From: Microglena sp. YARC
Taxonomy: Eukaryota; Chlorophyta; Chlorophyceae; Chlamydomonadales; Chlamydomonadaceae
NCBI GenBank assembly: GCA_022414725.1
Contig: CM039463.1
Location: 89,914,484-89,978,483, forward strand
Reading direction: 5' to 3'
DNA: 64,000 nucleotides
Shown: positions 55,150-64,000 of the stretch, one piece after another
How the letters are laid out: every line of letters begins with the position of its first letter
Position numbering within the stretch: position 1 is the stretch's first letter
Program-made: the position numbers and the translations under genes
The notes under the pieces: model-generated
Database searches by the model: none
Told to the model about the DNA's origin: nothing
What the model saw: the letters and a program-made list of their open reading frames with translations, nothing else

Positions 55150-55785
55150 TAACACATTCATCAAGGCAATACAGATATGAAGATCCAAGCATTAGAATTC
55201 CCCAGAGTACAGGTATGATGAACCAGGTATAATTCCCCAAGTACAGGTATGAAGATCCAAGCACTATTATTCTTTAAGTCCCCTCGTATGAAGATCCAAG
55301 CACAATAATCCCTCAAGTCCCCTAGTATGAAGATCCAAGAATTATCATTCCCCAGAGCAGAGGTATGAAGATCCGAGCACTATCATTCTTCAAGTCCCCT
55401 CGTATGAAGATCCAAGCACAATAAATTCCTCAAGTCCCCTCGTATGAAGATCCAAGCACAATAATTCCCCAAGTCCCAATGTATGAAAATCTAAGCATTA
55501 TAATTCCCCAGAGCAGAGGTATGGAGATCCAAGCACTATAATTCCTCAAGTCCCCTGGTATGCTGATCCAAGCACTATAATTCTTCCAGTCCCCTCGTAT
55601 GATGATCCAAGCACTATAATTCCTGAAGTAACCTGGCATGATGATCCACGCACTATAATTTATCAAGTCCCCTGGTATGAAGATCCAAGCATTATAATTT
55701 CCCAAGTCCCGATGTATGTATCCAAGTCTTCTCCAAGTCCCCTGGTATGATGATCCAAGCATTATAATTCCTCAAGTCCTAGACG
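55150..55785. repeat. minisatellite TATGAAGATCCAAGCAC
   Basis: About 14 units of 40-45 bp: TATGAAGATCCAAGCACTATAATTCCTCAAGTCCCCTCG with substitutions. Absent from the PDE-A arm. The minus-strand open frame here is an artefact. Confidence 0.9.
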
Positions 55786-56470
55786 CGCCATAAGTCGCAA
55801 AAGTGCAGCAGACTAAAGCAAGGGGTTACGACAGGGCCAGGGGCCAGTTATGGGGGGGGGTCTCTTGTTTATTGTTGTCTTAACGGACAACGGGATGACC
55901 CTGGAGGCTCCCGCCCCTCAGAAGGGGGGGGGCTCTGCAACAAATGGAAATCCCTGCATAAATGTATAGCCTGGACAGCTTTCATTCAGTTTCGACGAAA
56001 ATACTCAGCTACTTCAGCAACCAAGATTTGGCCGACAGATGGCAGTCGGTGGGGCAGCATGTGCAGCCCTTGAGGCACGGACAGACTCACATAGCTGCAC
56101 AATGAGGCTTGGGGGCTTACGCAGATATGTCTACAAACTAGCTTGGTTGACACCTCGGGGCTTACTTCTGGCTGATGCTGGCAGTCGCTGGGCCATCTGC
56201 CCCGCTGTGGGGCTTTTGGGTAGGGGGAAGCTGGTCAGGACTTATTTTCCTGAACCGCATAAACATTTTCTTTTTTCAGCCCTTCCCATTCACGGTTGGG
56301 CAAGTCCCTTTGTCCTACACCTGGACTGTAACATACATACATGCCAACCCACATGAACCCTAAACATAAACCAGCTAAACCCGAGTGCTGACCAGCTACG
56401 TGCTGACTAGCTTCCCCCTACTGGGCCTATCCTATGGCAACCAAGCTTCAAAATGCAGCCTAAAGCATCT

Positions 56471-56607
56471 TCAGACCGTCAAGTTTTTTGTTGTTGTAGC
56501 TGCTTCCAGCTCAACTCCGACCCAGTACTTGTAATTTATCATCACATGGTGCAGCATTGTTTTGGTGCCAGGGAAGACTTGGCTGAACACGTCAAACATA
56601 GGAATGG
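56471..56607 (-). CDS. PDE-B last exon
   Basis: 137 nt; AIPMFDVFSQVFPGTKTMLHH... VGVELEAATTTKNLTV and TGA. Nine nt longer than in PDE-A because the tail after ELEAA differs. Confidence 0.9.
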
Positions 56608-57703
56608 CTGTGGAGAAGGAAGGAAGGAAGGAAAGGCTGTAAGTGGCACGTGGTTGTGAGCCTTGGGCACAGTTCTGATAGGCTGTGTGTGGAAAAGTTT
56701 GAATGGAGGGTGAGAGGGTGAAGGGTGAGATACAAGTTTGAATGGGGGGTGAGAGGGTGAAGAGTGATAGGGTGAGAGAGTATATGGTGAGAGGGTGAGT
56801 GCTTGAATGGAGGGTGATAGGGTTAAGGGTGAGAGGGTGGAGTGTGATATAGTGGAGTTTGAGGTGAGAGGGTGAAGAGTGAGAGAGTCAAGTGTGACAG
56901 GGAATAGCTTTTATTTTCAGCTTTTAGGCAGCTCCCTGAGCCAGCCACTTGGCTGAGCCCTAATATTTCATAGTATTCGAAATATGATTTGTCAGATTTC
57001 AGATGCACTACACTGCTGTAGTTTTGGCTGGGTAGCAAGCCAGGGGAGCTGCCCAGAAGCTGCTGCTGGTAGCTGAAAATAAAAGCAATATGACTAACAT
57101 GTACTGCGCCCTATGTCCTACGTACTACTTCCACATACTAGTATGATTAACAAGTACTGCGCCCTTTGACCTACACACTACTTCTACATAGCAGTATGAC
57201 TAACATGTACTAAGCATCATGTGCCACTTCCACATACCAGTATGACTATCATTTACTATGCACCATGTACTACTATCACACAATAGTATGACTTACATGC
57301 ACTATGAAACATTCACTTTGTACTACTTCCTCGTAATAGTATGACTAACATGTACTATGCACCATTCACTTTGTACTACTTCCACATAATAGTATGACTA
57401 ACATGAAGTATGCAATAAGCACTATTTCCAACATTGCACCATCCTAACATTGCGTCATCCTACTATATTACAATTAGGGTGGTGGTTGCATCTGGTGGGT
57501 TGAATCTGCTGCCTGCTCTATGCCGCGTTTGTCTTTTTAAATTCCGTGCAACGTTAGAAGGGCAGGGAATTGGGGAAGAATGCGAGCAATGGTGGGTGCA
57601 CTGGGGGGGGAGGGGGGATGAGTGTGCGTGTGTAGTCATGGGTGTGGGAGGGCAGGAAAGGGGGCATGAGGAACGGGGAGGAGGGAGCAGGCAGGGGAGG
57701 GAC

Positions 57704-57741
<38 letters not shown>

Positions 57742-60700
57742 GGATGGAATGTGTGTGTGTGCAAGGGGGCATGGAGGGGTGGCATGAGGCACGGGGCATT
57801 TTGCTTTACATGCCTCAAGTTCTTTGTGACAAATGCATGACAAGGTCAAGTGCACATTGAAAACGTGGTGTATGCAGAAATGTGACGATACAACCTTATG
57901 AGCAAGTAATAATTGCAAGAAAAGGTCATGCGCACACTGAAAACATTGTTCACACATATGTTCATGAGTTTTGTGACAAAGTAACTAAGAGCTAAAATTC
58001 TCCATGGGGAGGTAGGTGTGTGTGGGGGTACGAGGGTGTGTGTGTGTAGGGGGGCAACAGCCACACGGCTACCCTACAAGTACTGCTTGGAAGAGGCCGA
58101 GAACTTTCCTCCGTGCTGTCGTGCAGTACAGTGAGCTCAGGCACAGTAATGGTCTGCAGAAGCGAAACCCACAAAAACTATTCCCCATTGCAAGCAAACG
58201 GAAAGGTTCCTCCAAACTCACTGTGGCAAGGCTTAACAATTTTCAATTGTGTGCTCCATATCATACAACAGATTGATACACTTCCCCACTCACCGAAAAG
58301 TTCAAAGAAGCCGACTTGAGTCTTCGAGATGCCCTGCTTGGTGCGGTCAGACAGTATGGAGACAGGCAGGCCCTTGGCCATCTCAAAATCGCCTTGGCGG
58401 AAGAACTCCTGGATACAAGAATGTCATGACATAAGCAAGGCAATGAGCTAGACAGAGTTAAGGCACAAACAAACACATTTTTTTGGCCGAGCCCCCGGGG
58501 TCACCACGTTGTCTGTTTAACCACAAGAAACATGGAACATGAAGTAACCCTGGCCCTAACTGTCTTGTAAACCCTGGCTTTGGTCCGCTGCACTTGATTC
58601 CATTGCCACCTGTTACTCTTATATCCAACACTCTCCGCCACCTTTCCATGCAACGCGCCTAGGACTTCTCGGTTTTAGCAGCGCACTGGATTACCAACTA
58701 AACACACACACGGTTACCCAGGCATAGTCGACACCCACCTCCTCGAGTGAGGTCACCCATTTCAGATGCACCGGGAGCTTGGCCGACAAATGACCCAAGT
58801 CAGCCATCTTGAGCGCTACTTGAAGGCTCAGCAGTCTCTCGCTTTCATCCAGCGGCACTAGCAGCTGCGTTGTTGATGCGGCGCGGCTGACTTTACCTAA
58901 CACAGAGGGTGCTGCAGACTGAGACTTCATGGGGGACGAGCAGGACTTGTTCTCTGAGGAAGGCACAATGCGATGCACCGTGCCTAAGTGCGCCAACAGG
59001 GCAAAATGCTGCTTCATGTCCGTTGCCAGGACGAGGTCGATCATCAGCTGCAAGGACAGTGAGTTAGGGTGGGTGAGGGCAGTGGGTGTTGAGGATAGGG
59101 CAGTGAGATAGTGTTGGTAGGTGAGGCAGTGAGTGTGGATGATAGGGCAGTGAGTTAGTGTGGGTGGGTGATGGTAGTGAGTGTGGAGGATAGGGCAGTG
59201 AGTTAGTGTGGGTAGGTGAGGCAGTGAGTGTGGATGATAGGGCAGCGAGTTAGTGTGGGTGGGTGATGGTAGTGAGTGTGGAGGATAGGGCAGTGAGTTA
59301 GTGTGGGTGGGTGGGAAGGCAGGTGAGGGAGGGGCAGGTTGAAATGGCAGTGAGTTAGTGTGGGTGGGTGGGTGGGTGAGACGGCAGGTGAGGGAAAGGC
59401 AGGAGGAAAGGGGTGCAGCCAAAGCAGGCTGGAGCTAAGTAACAGAAATCACTTATACTTTTACGATATTACTGGTTTTACTGATATGATTAGTTCCAAT
59501 CTCCCTTGTTACCAACTTTTTACAGGCAGAGAAAGGTTAAGAAACAGGGCAAGGAAACCTGTTGTATTGCTATGGAAACAAAAAGTTATTTCGCTCCTTT
59601 GCCACCCACTCCACAAGATCAGGGCAAGAAGTCAAAAATAAGTACAAATATATTCCACTGATGGTCTAGTATGGTGAGTATGGTGAGTATGTATGTATGC
59701 GTGTGTGTGTGTGTGAATGTATGCATGCATGTATGCACATATGTATGTATGTATGTATGCATGTATGAAAGAATGTAACAGTTCTGGGGGTAGCCAACTA
59801 TCCAACTTCAGGGACTTGCCCAACCCCTAAAACCAAGGAAATTCTAAACTGCCAGATCTACCACCCACCACTCCAGATCTACCACTTACCTTCCTCAAGG
59901 TGTCCTGATCACACTTCTTCATTCCAGACATGAAGTTGTAATCCGCTTTTTGCAAAAGGCCAAACACGGCAGCCACGTGGTGATTCTCCATAGGGGCATG
60001 GTCATTGTGACGGATGGCTAGGTGGTCGCCACTGTTGACCAAGACGTCGTTGGTCAAGCCAACATGCTGGAAGTCATGAACGATCTGCGCAAGCACATAG
60101 CATGGATAGCAGCAGATGATTTGAGTTCAAGAGAGCTACTTGCGTTCACGCATGTGGTCTTGGATCAACATTGGCCTGACTATGATGTCAAAGCAAAGCG
60201 CAGCAAAGCAATTATATGTGCAAGGAGGATGACTCACCGCTCCCAACAAGCATCCTAGTAGAGTGAGCCTGTCAGCATAGCCAGGCACTAGTCCGCCCTT
60301 TGTCAGGATGACAAAGTACTTCTGCAGTACATCTGCCGCATGGATCCGTGAGTGCTGCATGCAAGAGCAAGGAAGGTGAGGGCCAGGATGGCGTGGTACT
60401 GCAGCAGTACATCTGTTGCATGGATCTGCGAGTGCTGCATGCACGAGCAAGAAAAGGTGAGGGCCAGGATGGCGTGGTACTGCTGCAGTACATCTGCTGT
60501 ATGGATCCACGAGTTATGCATGCATGAGCAAGAAAAAGGTGAGGTTCAGAGCTCATCATTGGACCTGGACATGTCTTTGCAATGTGCCAAGCTATGTGTT
60601 GCATTATGTATGCAATCGTGTAGGGTAGAAGTGTTGTGCACTAGTGGTGTAACACCACTCATGTTCACTCTGCCCGTAGAAAGTAAGCAGCCCGAAAGCT

Positions 60701-63419
60701 GATATACCATGTAATCAAACCAAGTCGGGGCTCTATGATTAAATTATAATCACATAATTCAATGATCACTATGGCACAAACTCAGGGTCCCTATCGGTAA
60801 ATCGATTTTGTGGGGGTCATTTTAGGGGGTCACGAAATAACGTACCCCTTAATCTGATTTTTAACATGTATTGTATCGTATTGAACATTACACCAAGCAT
60901 GTGTGCAATGCATGGGCATGTGCAATGTCAACATGCCCGACCCCCTCCCAATCCGAATCAACCATTCCTCTCCCATTCTGACGACTCAATTAAAAATTTG
61001 ATGTCAGAACACCTCAAAATAGGACAACAAAAAGAAACCCACCCTATGGTACCCATGGGCGCCTGTCTTAGTGCCCCGTCTTGGAGTGCTCATTATTATC
61101 ACCCGTCCTGGTAATCTAATGGTCACCTTGACTATTCGAGGTTTGACAGGTCTTTTTAGCCTGGTTGGCTACCCCAAGACTGGAACATACACAAACAACA
61201 ACAACACTATCTGACACACAGTCTACAGTCTATTATAAACCCCACAAGACCACAGCAGGACCACAACCATGCAGGAAGAAAGAAAATTAAGATGCCATGT
61301 ATGTATTTATGCATTATACAGTCCAGGGTTAGCCGCTTTGGCTAGAGGGACTTGCCCAACCTCAAACTATCAAGATCAACTCTAGATTACCATGGATGCG
61401 CTCAATCACCCTGACAGTATGTATGTTACAGCCCAGGGGGTAGCCAATTAGGCTGAAGGAAACCAAGAAACAGGTCTGTTTAAATAGCAACTACTTGAAC
61501 CAGATCATTGTGTGATCCCCACCTGCACTGCATCGTGGTTTTGGGCGGTGCCCCCTCTTCAAGGGGGCGGGAGCCAGGGGCGGGAGCCCCCAGGGTTACC
61601 CATTTGTCCGTCCATCCGACTGACCGACCGAGACCGTCTGACCGCGCTGAAGCCTGACATGGATTGGTTGGCAAAGAAGTACCAGCTTGACTGGCAGGTC
61701 GGGGGTTTGAACCGGTTGCTAGGTTCGCGATTTCCATTCCATGCTGTTCATAATGATATCATGTATTGGAAATTGGCCTCGGTAGTCCTAGCTCAGGGGG
61801 TTGAAACCTGTTGCTAGGTTCGCGATTTCCGACCTGCCGCCTTGAAAGAGGCTGAGAACTTTCCTACGTGCTGTCGAGCAGTTGTCCGAGGTTAGGCACA
61901 TTAGCGGTCAGCTAAAGCAGAACCCACTGTTACCATCCTCATTGCTAGCGAACGGGAAGGTTCCTTCAAACTCACGCCCTGTGGCAAGGCGTAACAATGT
62001 TCAATTTCCCTGCACAGCATTCACTCACATAAGGGTTGTTGTTGTATCCCTTCTCCACCTTGAGGAGGAACTTGACCAGGCAAGATGAGTTGAGCTTGAA
62101 ATCCTGAATGAGGCCTGACGTATGGAGGACAAAGTACCTAAAGAAGGAGAGGGGATGTATTTAGTGTGGTGTCAATATCGTTCTGGTTCCATGATTATCG
62201 GGCCATATATCATACCATGTCCTACATTACATTGTACAATATATTGGCCTATCTTACGATATTGGACGATAGATCATACAATATCGTACAATATGCGTAC
62301 CGGTATCCCAATATTGTACTTGACAAACCTAAGTGTGTTAACCCGGGTTGGGTGGATGGCGTTGACAAGAGTGATGCAGGGGCAGTTGTATTTATCATAG
62401 AGGTTTAGCACCAGTGGACCTTGGGTTGATCCTCATCCCCATCCTCATCTACCTCTCCCCCTTCTCCAACCCCCCTCTCCTCCTCCTTTCTTGCGACTTG
62501 TGACGATGGAAACTTAATCCTACCCCCCAACCCGAGAATTTAGCTTCCAATCCTGAATCAACATCTAATCTCTGATGTGGATGTTTTGGAAACAATTAAA
62601 AAAGTTTGTCTCTCGAATTATATTTGAAAGTATGATTTGAAATTTGAAATTTCAATAAACATTTGAAAAGTGATTCTGCTCTCTTCACTTCAAAAACTGT
62701 GATCCAAATTCTGTAATTGAGGCAGTGCAGATGTAAACACAATTGGGGACTCCTAAACGGCCCAAAACGTACAAATCATTTTTGGCTTACGGGCGGTACA
62801 TGCTGTACTGCCCGTACCGCTTTTACAGTACCCTCCATAACCTGCAACGACAACAGCTTGTAAGGGAAGACGTGAAAAACAGGCCTACCTAATTCATTAT
62901 TCCAAACAACCTTTTTCGACTGCACCAGGCTCTGTTCCACATTTGTAAAATATGACCCAAATTAGCTAACATCATAGTGCACACAAATGTTTTACTTGAT
63001 ATTGTTCCCAAACTCTGAGCAAACCAAATTCGAGTATTTATATATTTAATTGATGTGGTTATTCAATTTGTTTAGCATATCTATGTTTTCAGAGGTCTAA
63101 ACCATACGTCCCAAAAGCCCCATAATAAGGCACTCATGGAGATACGTATTTATGTATTTAATTCATCAATAGAATTGCCGCTTTAATCAACCTACCACGT
63201 AGCGTATGTAATTATTTAATCAATGAATCAAGCTGCCTCATACTGTAGCGGTTGGTATTAATTATTTCATTGTTGATCTAATCAACCAAACTCATAGCGG
63301 TAGGTATTAATTGAATCAACTTACCCCATAGCAGACAGTGATCGGCCGTTGGTAAGTGTGTCGAGGTTAAAAGCATCAAACTGCCAGGAGGAGCAGGCAT
63401 CCCCCATCAGCGTCTCAAG
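56471..63419 (-). CDS. PDE-B: class I cyclic-nucleotide phosphodiesterase, 7 exons in view, 5'-partial
   Basis: Inverted paralogue of PDE-A. Exons 63419-63325, 62137-62029, 60354-60238, 60084-59890, 59047-58739, 58408-58294 and 56607-56471 sum to 1077 nt (359 codons with TGA). The core is complete: FDAFNLD, NPY|HSRIHAADV, VHDFQHVGLTND, PMENHHVAAVF, LATDMKQH, KMADLGH, EFFRQGDFE, SDR, SKTQVGFFELF. ENHH, HAADV and FRQGD are canonical here but changed in PDE-A. In contrast, YNDRTP of PDE-A reads HNDHAP here. The introns are compact (largest 1.7 kb), so this copy is the more likely to be well expressed. The N-terminal exons lie past 64000. Confidence 0.88.
56913..57080. mobile_element. foldback/MITE-like element, copy a, PDE-B intron
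   Basis: Complement of the 35650-35842 element, with inverted ends TTTTCAGC...GGCAGCTCCCTGAGCC and GGGGAGCTGCCCAGAAGC...GTAGCTGAAAA. Confidence 0.75.
58080..58255 (+). mobile_element. SINE-2 copy, head truncated
   Basis: GAAGAGGCCGAGAACTTTCC, GAAACCCACAAAAACTATTCC and AACAATTTTCAATTG match the other SINE-2 copies. The tRNA-like head is missing and replaced by sequence with a G-run. Same intron position as 34165-34410. Confidence 0.55.
58294..58408 (-). CDS. PDE-B glutamine-switch exon
   Basis: 115 nt; EFFRQGDFEMAKGLPVSILSDR, SKTQVGFFELF. Same length and phase as 34006-34120. Confidence 0.92.
58739..59047 (-). CDS. PDE-B second metal-motif exon
   Basis: 309 nt; LMIDLVLATDMKQH, variable Ser-rich insert, SERLLSLQVALKMADLGHLSAKLPVHLKWVT. 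Same length and phase as 33338-33646. Confidence 0.92.
59048..59889. other. PDE-B intron matching the 22-kb PDE-A intron
   Basis: 842 nt: a GTTAGTGTGGGTGGGTGA minisatellite (59060-59400), unique sequence, and a short degenerate GTATGTATG/TGTG microsatellite (59665-59775). It ends in TAGCCAACTATCCAACTTC and two AGATCTGGAGTGG-type units. The microsatellite marks the empty site of the Helitron array. Confidence 0.85.
59890..60084 (-). CDS. PDE-B HD-motif exon
   Basis: 195 nt; IVHDFQHVGLTND...PMENHHVAAVF...TLRK. Same length and phase as 10973-11167. Confidence 0.92.
60238..60354 (-). CDS. PDE-B first metal-motif exon
   Basis: 117 nt; HSRIHAADVLQKYFVILTKGG... LLGA. Followed upstream (60355-60545) by two decoy copies of its 5' part, as in PDE-A. 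Confidence 0.9.
60546..62028. other. PDE-B intron
   Basis: Matches the PDE-A intron 8708-10270 in parts. Contains a dispersed CCCTCTTCAAGGGGGCGGGAGCC...GTTACCCATTTGTCCGTCC repeat at 61550-61620 and SINE-2. No gene is seen. Confidence 0.6.
61660..62010 (+). mobile_element. SINE-2, best-preserved copy
   Basis: TTGGCAAAGAAGTACCAGC (box A-like) and GGGGGTTTGAACCGG (box B-like) give a tRNA-type head at 61667-61715. A second GGTTCGCGATTTCC follows with an internal duplication (61720-61835), then the conserved body to AACAATGTTC. Antisense to PDE-B, just inside the donor of the exon at 62029. Confidence 0.6.
62029..62137 (-). CDS. PDE-B exon matching PDE-A exon 6
   Basis: 109 nt; GYFVLHTSGLIQDFKLNSSCL... 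VEKGYNNNPY. Same length and phase as 8599-8707. Confidence 0.88.
62138..63324. other. PDE-B intron, AT-rich
   Basis: Matches 6393-8598 in reverse at several points (ATATCGTA-rich 62170-62330, GA-rich tract, TTAATCAACCTACC near the donor), but is about 1 kb shorter. No gene is seen. Confidence 0.6.
63325..63419 (-). CDS. PDE-B first exon in view
   Basis: 95 nt; LETLMGDACSSWQFDAFNLD... SAMG, between CCCGCAG and GTAAGT. Same length and phase as 6298-6392. Confidence 0.88.
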
Positions 63420-63429
63420 CTGCGGGTCA

Positions 63430-64000
63430 GGAATTTGGGCAGTGATTACCAGGTGAGACATGACATGAGACACAAGTAGGGTGGGGTGTTGTTGATGGTC
63501 TTGTAGGTGTTGTTGGTGTTGTTGGTGGAGCAGTGATCTCCAGGTGAGGCATGGCATGGGTCATGATTAGGGTGAGGTCTTGTTGATGTTGTTGTAGGTG
63601 CTGTAAGTGTGGTAGGTGTTGTTGGTGTTGTTGTAGGTGTTGTAGGTGTTGTTGGTGTTGATGGTGGAGCAGTGATCTCCAGGTGAGGCATGACATGAGT
63701 CATGATTAGGGTGAGGTCTTGTTGTTGGTGTTGTAGGTGCTGTAAGTGTGGTAGGTGTTGTTGTTGTTGTTGTTGTTGTAAGTCTTGTAGGTGTTGTTGG
63801 TGTTGTTGTAGGCCTTGTAGGTGTTGTTGGTGTTGATGGTGGAGCAGTGATCTTCAGGTGAGGCATGACATGGGTCATGATTAGAGTGAGGTCTTGTTGT
63901 TGGTTTTGTAGGTGCTGTAAGTGCGGTAGGTGTTGTTGGTGTTGTTATAAGTGTGGTAGGTGTTGTAGGTGTTGTAGGTGTTGGTGGTGTTGATGGTGGA
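63430..64000. repeat. expanded compound minisatellite in PDE-B intron
   Basis: At least four units, each with an AGTGATCTCCAGGTGAGGCATG(G/A)CATG block plus GTTGTTGGTGTTGTAGGTG triplet-like repeats, running off the window. PDE-A has only two short units at 6140-6285. Confidence 0.85.

Larger units (their letters stand above)
54050..56470. other. PDE-B 3' flank, inverted arm
   Basis: Matches the complement of 36295-38000: GTGCCAGGTTGTTT-type sequence near 54350, the copy-b MITE at 54893-55058, and a GGAGGCTCCCGCCCCTCAG...GAGCCC repeat at 55880-55935. Two arm-specific gains lie here: a SINE-1 (54441-54650) and a minisatellite (55150-55785). Confidence 0.75.
56608..58293. other. PDE-B intron: repeats and MITE copy a
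   Basis: Holds GGTGAGAGGGTGAAG repeats (56700-56900), MITE copy a (56913-57080), and a minisatellite around CATGTACTATGCACC and TACTACTTCCACATA (57080-57440). It also holds a G-run at 57709-57739 and a SINE-2 copy (58080-58255). No gene is seen. Confidence 0.65.

Overview
The window is eukaryotic nuclear DNA. It has spliced genes with GT-AG introns, dense micro- and minisatellites, and every major class of eukaryotic transposable element. No bacterial, plasmid or phage signature is visible. The repeat types suggest a protist or alga: a LINE that carries an APE-type endonuclease, RNase H, a restriction-like endonuclease domain and a protease-like domain recalls the Dualen/RandI elements of green algae. 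That lineage call is an inference of low confidence.

Host genes. Two copies of one class I cyclic-nucleotide phosphodiesterase (PDE) gene lie tail to tail. PDE-A (+) has eleven predicted exons from 275 to the stop codon at 36292-36294, and its 5' end lies outside the window. PDE-B (-) has seven exons in view from 63419 down to the stop at 56471-56473, and it runs off the right edge. Exon sizes and phases match exactly in the six shared internal exons. Intron and 3' flanking sequence also match, so this is an inverted segmental duplication with arms of about 6.2-38.0 kb and 54.05-64 kb. Comparing the arms dates later insertions: the intron after the HD-motif exon is 842 nt in PDE-B but 22.2 kb in PDE-A.

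The extra sequence in PDE-A (about 11.7-32.65 kb) is a head-to-tail row of nine Helitron-like elements. They sit in a CATA microsatellite that is still short and element-free in PDE-B. A 6.8-kb Ty1/copia retrotransposon (16191-23033) with nearly identical LTRs is inserted into the 5' tip of the fourth unit.

The spacer between the arms (38.0-54.05 kb) holds, from left to right: a 3' LTR fragment; a long LINE on the minus strand (about 38.7-49.9 kb); a 1.8-kb non-autonomous hAT element inserted in the LINE endonuclease domain (45520-47308); and remnants of a second LINE family with tRNA-derived SINEs. The 5' part of the long LINE encodes two tandem domains with a Josephin-like cysteine-protease signature (Q-C...H...D with ataxin-3-like spacing), followed by a PCNA-binding-like peptide. 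SINEs in the window share their 3' tail with this LINE.

The left edge (1-6.2 kb) holds the 5' exons of PDE-A, a decayed antisense LINE fragment and large penta- and tetranucleotide arrays. The mobile-element reading frames carry many frameshifts, several at homopolymers, so some breaks may be assembly errors rather than biology.
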